From assembly GCA_016784425.1 (NCBI GenBank), contig JADHUQ010000073.1, positions 1-10,508 of the forward strand: DNA of 10,508 bases, in the 5' to 3' direction. A model generated the notes under the pieces. That model was not told the origin of the DNA and ran no database searches. It saw nothing but the letters and a program-made list of their open reading frames with translations. The stretch is from Candidatus Delongbacteria bacterium (GTDB lineage: Bacteria > CAIWAD01 > BS150m-G50). The number at the start of each line of letters is the position of its first letter. Within the stretch, counting starts at the first letter, position 1. Made by a program: the position numbers and the translations under genes. Positions 6,932-10,508 of this stretch are shown here, piece after piece.

Positions 6932-7540
6932 ATGATAGAACAGAAAAAAGATGGTGCCGCGCTTTTCGAGTGGCACCTGTTCGAGGATTATCGCGATGTG
7001 CTCGAGGCGTTGATTTTCGGTGCTGATGCTCCGCTGAGTGCAGAGAAAATTGTAACAGCCCTTGCCGGCAAGCTGGAGATCGCTCAGGTGGAATCGCTGG
7101 TGGAAACACTGAACCGTCAGTACCAGGAAACGGGCAATGCCTTTGAGATAACCACTGTAGCCGGTGGCTACCGCTTTCGAACCCGTTCCGCCTATTCGCC
7201 ATATTTGCGTCGTCTGCTGAAAGCTCGCATCAGGCAGAAGTTGTCCTATCCGGCACTGGAAACACTGGCGGTGATAAGCTATAAACAACCGGTGACCAAA
7301 GCGGAAATAGAATCTCTGCGCGGGGTGGCTGTCGATGGCAGTTTGCGGACATTGCTCAGCCGTGATCTGATTCGGATCAGCGGAAGGGCCAAGGCACCGG
7401 GGCGACCCCTCCTTTATGCAACCACCGACAGCTTTCTGGTTTACTTCGGTATCGATACCATCACTGATCTGCCCCAGTTAAAGGAGATCGAGCTGCTGTT
7501 ACCGGAGGAAAGAGAGGAGGAAGCAACTGCGACTGAATAG
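6932..7540 (+). CDS. scpB: Segregation and condensation protein B
   Basis: ScpB dimerises through its winged-helix domains and binds the ScpA kleisin within the SMC complex. The 202 residues match the family. The first winged helix spans about residues 18-95 (LEALIFGADAPLSAEKI near its start). The second spans about 105-172 with YPALETLAVISYKQPVTKAE, IESLRGV and GRPLLYATTDSFLVYFGI, all strong family signatures. ATG 6932 is preceded by GAGGAG at 6923-6928. The C-terminal tail is acidic (EEREEEATATE). The purine-rich codons for that tail also contain the GGAGG that serves as ribosome site for the following pseudouridine synthase, so the two genes overlap by 14 bases and are probably translationally coupled. 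Confidence 0.96.
   Translation: MIEQKKDGAALFEWHLFEDYRDVLEALIFGADAPLSAEKIVTALAGKLEIAQVESLVETLNRQYQETGNAFEITTVAGGYRFRTRSAYSPYLRRLLKARIRQKLSYPALETLAVISYKQPVTKAEIESLRGVAVDGSLRTLLSRDLIRISGRAKAPGRPLLYATTDSFLVYFGIDTITDLPQLKEIELLLPEEREEEATATE
7516..7529 (+). promoter_or_regulatory. Ribosome binding site that decides a CTG start for the rluB-like gene
   Basis: GGAGG at 7516-7520 lies six bases ahead of CTG 7527-7529, an ideal spacing. The frame is closed upstream by TAA at 7479-7481, and no ATG, GTG or TTG lies between that stop and GTG 7689. A second CTG at 7533 would be 12 bases from the site. The purine tract is itself coding sequence for the last residues of ScpB. Confidence 0.65.
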
Positions 7541-8252
7541 ATTCCTGGCGCTGGCCGGGATCTCCTCCCGCAGAGGCGCAGATGATATCATCAAGTCTGG
7601 ACGGGTAAGCGTCAATGGTGAGCTGGCCGATCAACCGGGCCGCGACATCGATCCCGATCATGACCTGGTACGGATAGGGCGTCGACGGGTGGTGGCACAA
7701 GCGTTTGTCTATGTGCTGCTTCACAAACCGACAGAGACAGTCACTACCTTGAGTGATGAAAAGGGTCGCACCAATGTCCGGGAGTTGATCGATCTGCCGG
7801 AACGGATTTTCCCGATCGGCCGGCTTGATTACAAAACCTCCGGTGTACTGCTGCTGACTAATGACGGGGAGCTGTCACAACTTTTAACCCACCCCCGTTA
7901 CGGTGTCCGCAAAGTTTACGAGGTGGTGGTTCAACGACGCATGCAGGAGGAACACATCGAGCGGTTGCAGAAAGGGGTGGTGCTGGAAGATGGCAGAACC
8001 CAACCCTGTCGCATCGAGTACCTACGTAGCCAGGGGGTGAAGGCAATCTATCGAATCACTGTCAAGGAGGGACGCAACCGGCTGATCCGACGCCTGATCG
8101 AGCATTTTGGCTACAACGTCAGGCAGCTCTCCAGGGTGGAATTTGGTGGTATGACGACAGGTAACCTGAAACCGGGTCAATGGCGAATCGTTTCTAAACC
8201 GGAATTGGAGAAGCTGCGCGCCCGGATCGGGAAGCCAACTGCCAGAAAGTAG
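7527..8252 (+). CDS. rluB: RsuA/RluB-family 23S rRNA pseudouridine synthase with S4 domain
   Basis: From CTG 7527 the product is 241 residues. It starts with RLNRFLALAGISSRRGAD (residues 2-19) and SGRVSVNGE, the typical RNA-binding S4 domain. The catalytic domain follows: GRLDYKTSGVLLLTNDG with catalytic D101, LTHPRYGVRKVYEVVV, and EGRNRLIRRLIEHFGYNVRQLSR. RluB of E. coli makes pseudouridine 2605 in 23S rRNA. Assignment to RluB rather than a sister enzyme (RsuA, RluE, RluF) rests mainly on the scpA-scpB-rluB order. The first conventional start is GTG 7689, which would delete the whole S4 domain. All upstream in-frame codons back to a TAA at 7479 lack ATG, GTG or TTG, so a CTG start, or a base change that removed an ATG, is needed. 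The gene overlaps scpB by 14 bases. Confidence 0.88.
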   Translation: MRLNRFLALAGISSRRGADDIIKSGRVSVNGELADQPGRDIDPDHDLVRIGRRRVVAQAFVYVLLHKPTETVTTLSDEKGRTNVRELIDLPERIFPIGRLDYKTSGVLLLTNDGELSQLLTHPRYGVRKVYEVVVQRRMQEEHIERLQKGVVLEDGRTQPCRIEYLRSQGVKAIYRITVKEGRNRLIRRLIEHFGYNVRQLSRVEFGGMTTGNLKPGQWRIVSKPELEKLRARIGKPTARK

Positions 8253-8270
8253 CCAATCCTGTTAAAAGTG

Positions 8271-8292
8271 CTGATGGGGCCTGATCCGTCAG
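8271..8292 (+). other. Stem-loop between the rluB-like gene and the aminotransferase gene
   Basis: CTGATGG (8271-8277) and CCGTCAG (8286-8292) can pair over seven positions, one of them a G-T wobble, around an 8-base loop. No T-run follows, so it is not a convincing intrinsic terminator. It sits 19 bases after the stop and 39 before the next start and may be an RNA-processing or attenuation stem. The remaining part of this 79-bp gap shows only the ribosome site GGGAG at 8321-8325. Confidence 0.3.
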
Positions 8293-8331
8293 AACCTGTA
8301 GAAGAACTGATTCAAATAGCGGGAGTTTTGC

Positions 8332-9690
8332 ATGTCTGAACAAACAGGTCCGTTTCCGTTGGAGACTGAGTTTCTGGACCGGTTGCTCCAGGATCGGGAA
8401 ATTGACCTGTATCAGGTCAGTATCAGAGAGTTGACCCGCCTGGTAGCGGAATTGGTTGATCATTTCGGAGTTGAGTATCTCCGCTTTGAGTTCGGGATTC
8501 CCGGCCTGCCACCCCCTGCCATCGGTCCGGAAGCAGAGATTCAACTGCTCCAGGACTACCCGCAGACACCAGCCACGTATCCTCCCTTTGATGGAGTGCC
8601 ACGGCTGAAACAGGCAACTGCCCGCTTTATCAAACAGTTTACCGACATCGATGTACTCCCGGAAAACTGCATACCCACTGTTGGAGCCATGCATGGCGGT
8701 TTTATCGCTCAGTCTATCGCCGGACGGCGGATCGAAGGGGCTGATACCATTCTCTATCTTGATCCCGGCTTTCCGGTCAACAAACTGCAAACGCAATTTC
8801 TCGGGCTCAAGGCGGAATCGATCGATATTTACGATTACCGTGGTCAGGAATTGATAGCAGAAATTGAGCGACGGTTTGCCACCGGCAAGATAGGGGGACT
8901 GCTCTGGTCAAGTCCCAACAATCCCTCCTGGGTCTGTCTGAAGGATGAAGAGTTGGCCGGTATCGGCAGATTGCTGACCGACTACGATGTGATCGGTATT
9001 GAGGACGCAGCTTATTTCGGGATGGATTTCCGTCAGGACTACGGGTTGCCAGGCAAACCACCGTTTGTACCAACGATCGCCAACCACACCGATAATTACC
9101 TGATGGTCCTATCCAGTTCGAAGATCTTCAGCTACGCCGGCCAGCGGGTGGCGGTAAGCGTGATCTCGCCAAAGCTGATGCACCGTCGTTACCCTTACCT
9201 GCGGAAGTTTCATAATACAGACCTGTTCGGTCATGCTTTTGTTCATGGTGGCATCTATACCACAACTGCCGGTGTACCACAGACAGCACAGCACGCCCTG
9301 GCCGCATTGTATGAAGCCGCCAGTGACGGCAGCTACAATTTCCTGGAACGGGTACGCGTTTATGGTGACCGTGCGCGTAGAATGAAGCAGCTCTTCCTCA
9401 GCAACGGTTTTGAGTTGGTCTATGCCGAGGATATGGGTGAACCGATCGCGGACGGATTCTATTTTACCGTAATCCGCCCCGGTATGACCGGCAGGGAGCT
9501 GCTCTACCAGATGCTTCTGTTCGGGCTCGCCGGATTACCTTTGCGTACTACCGGTACCCGCCGTGAGGGGATACGCATTTGTGTCTCCCTGATCCGGGAC
9601 GATCAGCTTGAGGAGCTGGCCCTGCGATTGGCCGCACTGGACGAACAGCTGCAGGGAGCGCCCAGAGCTACGCCGGACAATGTCTCCTGA
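8332..9690 (+). CDS. PLP-dependent aminotransferase, class I/II (fold type I)
   Basis: This 452-residue protein has the aspartate-aminotransferase fold signature. K264 in SSSKIFSYAGQR is the lysine that would hold PLP. N197 in SSPNNPSW, D225 and Y228 in IEDAAYFGMD contact the cofactor in the family, and R415 (GIRICVSL) matches the substrate-carboxylate arginine. PPFDGVPRLKQA at 84-95 corresponds to the Y-x-x-x-G-x-x-x-L-R region of family members. The start is clear: GGGAG at 8321-8325, six bases from ATG. It is somewhat longer than typical aminotransferases (about 390-430), with an N-terminal extension of about 40 residues. The amino acid substrate is not evident. It lies 14 bases upstream of cmk, a position near which some bacteria carry aromatic or histidine biosynthesis genes; this suggests but does not prove a biosynthetic role. 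Confidence 0.87.
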   Translation: MSEQTGPFPLETEFLDRLLQDREIDLYQVSIRELTRLVAELVDHFGVEYLRFEFGIPGLPPPAIGPEAEIQLLQDYPQTPATYPPFDGVPRLKQATARFIKQFTDIDVLPENCIPTVGAMHGGFIAQSIAGRRIEGADTILYLDPGFPVNKLQTQFLGLKAESIDIYDYRGQELIAEIERRFATGKIGGLLWSSPNNPSWVCLKDEELAGIGRLLTDYDVIGIEDAAYFGMDFRQDYGLPGKPPFVPTIANHTDNYLMVLSSSKIFSYAGQRVAVSVISPKLMHRRYPYLRKFHNTDLFGHAFVHGGIYTTTAGVPQTAQHALAALYEAASDGSYNFLERVRVYGDRARRMKQLFLSNGFELVYAEDMGEPIADGFYFTVIRPGMTGRELLYQMLLFGLAGLPLRTTGTRREGIRICVSLIRDDQLEELALRLAALDEQLQGAPRATPDNVS

Positions 9691-9704
9691 CTTCTGGTAC
9701 AACC

Positions 9705-10379
9705 ATGATAATTGCAATTGATGGACCGGCAGCCTCGGGAAAATCGACTACCGCCAGGCTGGTTGCTTTGCGCCTCGGTTTTGCCTATATCGACACGGGA
9801 GCAATGTATCGCGCGCTGGTCTGGTTTCTGCAGCAGCAGCAACTTGATCCTGCCAGCAGCACTGATCTGGAGCATATTCAAACCACCTTTCGGTACAGGA
9901 TGATACCAGAAGCTGCCGGGGAACGCCATTTTGTCAACGACACCGATGTTACCGAAGTAATCCGCACCCCTGAAATCACCAACCGGCTCAACCAGATCAC
10001 CCCGCTGCCACAGATCCGCGATTTTCTGGTTCAACTTCAACGGGAATTAGCCTCACAGGGGGATGTGGTACTGGATGGACGAGATATCGGTACCGTAGTC
10101 TGTCCCCAGGCGGAGCTGAAGATATTTCTGGTTGCATCCCTGGAAGTACGGGCTGCACGACGTGCAGCGGAGCAGCGGGCAAATGGCTGGGAGGTAGATC
10201 TGGTGGAGATCAGGAATTCGATCTCGGCTCGTGATCAGGCGGATAGCAGCCGCCGTGTGGGGCCCCTGCAACGGGCGACAGATGCTGTTGAGCTTGATAC
10301 ATCCAGTTTGACCATCAACGAACAGGTTGACGAGATTGTGAGCATGGCGAGCAGGTTGAACGGCAGAAGTACAACTTAG
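9705..10379 (+). CDS. cmk: Cytidylate kinase
   Basis: The enzyme phosphorylates CMP and dCMP with ATP in cytoplasmic pyrimidine salvage. The 224 residues match bacterial Cmk. The P-loop GPAASGKST is at 7-15, followed by FAYIDTGAMYRAL (CMP-binding). Later come VVLDGRDIGTVVCPQAELKIFLVAS, and the lid and C-terminal motifs RAARRAAEQ, ISARDQADSSR and DAVELDTSSLTINEQV. ATG 9705 is the natural start, although no clear Shine-Dalgarno is visible in the 14 bases after the aminotransferase stop; coupling to that gene is likely. The TAG stop (10377-10379) is part of the first unit of the 19-bp tandem array, so the array begins exactly at the gene end. The protein itself looks complete. Confidence 0.96.
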   Translation: MIIAIDGPAASGKSTTARLVALRLGFAYIDTGAMYRALVWFLQQQQLDPASSTDLEHIQTTFRYRMIPEAAGERHFVNDTDVTEVIRTPEITNRLNQITPLPQIRDFLVQLQRELASQGDVVLDGRDIGTVVCPQAELKIFLVASLEVRAARRAAEQRANGWEVDLVEIRNSISARDQADSSRRVGPLQRATDAVELDTSSLTINEQVDEIVSMASRLNGRSTT

Positions 10380-10508
10380 CCGACGATTCCGGCTTTAGCC
10401 GACGATTCCGGCTTTAGCCGACGATTCCGGCTTTAGCCGACGATTCCGGCTTTAGCCGACGATTCCGGCTTTAGCCGACGATTCCGGCTTTAGCCGACGA
10501 TTCCGGCT
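10376..10508. repeat. Tandem array of seven identical 19-bp units, continuing past the window
   Basis: The unit TTAGCCGACGATTCCGGCT repeats seven times with no mismatch, starting at 10376, 10395, 10414, 10433, 10452, 10471 and 10490, and the window ends at the last base of unit seven. Each unit contains an interrupted palindrome, AGCCG and CGGCT around seven bases. Across each junction CGGC and GCCG can pair around TTTA, so a transcript could form alternating short hairpins. The first unit supplies the cmk stop codon. There is no CRISPR spacer structure and no open frame beyond 18 codons, because the period is not a multiple of three and TAG recurs every 57 bases in each frame. The role is unknown: an intergenic minisatellite, a protein-binding array or an assembly artefact are all possible. 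Confidence 0.95.

Noticed and set aside
6752..7288. 178-codon minus-strand frame across the scpA-scpB junction
   Set aside because: It is a shadow of two real genes and has no recognisable protein features.
7689..8252. GTG 7689 as the start of the pseudouridine synthase
   Set aside because: It would remove the entire S4 domain, which is plainly encoded in frame just upstream, and no Shine-Dalgarno precedes this GTG.
10376..10508. CRISPR array
   Set aside because: The units abut directly with no variable spacers between them, and 19 bp is too short for typical CRISPR repeats. No cas gene is nearby.
10376..10508. Plasmid-type iteron origin
   Set aside because: The unit length is iteron-like, but there is no rep gene or AT-rich stretch, and the surroundings are chromosomal housekeeping genes.

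Overview
This window is a compact stretch of bacterial housekeeping chromosome. It is roughly 95% coding and carries ten recognisable genes. The lipid A-type acyltransferase and heptosyltransferase-like glycosyltransferase point to a Gram-negative host with lipopolysaccharide. The order trpS-scpA-scpB-rluB, with cmk close behind, is known from proteobacterial lineages including Desulfuromonadales-type deltaproteobacteria and gammaproteobacteria. I cannot place the host more precisely by eye. I see no phage, integrase, transposase, tRNA, rRNA or CRISPR array.

Layout. Positions 1-120 are non-coding and hold a 35-bp exact copy of the 3' end of the neighbouring gene plus two overlapping inverted repeats. 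A beta-CASP metallo-beta-lactamase-fold protein lies on the minus strand (121 to about 1458/1491). From there on, every gene is on the plus strand. A YtcJ-like amidohydrolase is divergent from the MBL gene and runs straight into an LpxL/HtrB-like acyltransferase and a family 9 glycosyltransferase, whose start overlaps the preceding stop; the last two are outer-membrane lipid A/core genes. After a 123-bp gap come trpS, scpA, scpB and an RsuA/RluB-type pseudouridine synthase, packed with gaps of 1 and 18 bases and one overlap. These serve tRNA charging, condensin-type chromosome organisation and 23S rRNA modification. After 79 bases follow a fold-type I PLP aminotransferase and cmk (cytidylate kinase).

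The right end (10376-10508) is a tandem array of seven identical 19-bp units. It begins inside the cmk stop codon and runs off the window. In many bacteria rpsA follows cmk, so the array may lie in the cmk-rpsA intergenic region, but rpsA is not visible here.

No new multi-gene system is evident. The items worth checking are the 19-bp array, the apparent CTG start of the rluB-like gene, the 35-bp gene-end duplication at the left edge, and a beta-CASP protein with lysine where the motif C histidine normally sits. Both window edges end in repeats, so the window may be a whole assembly contig broken at repeats, and the edge features need confirmation in raw reads.
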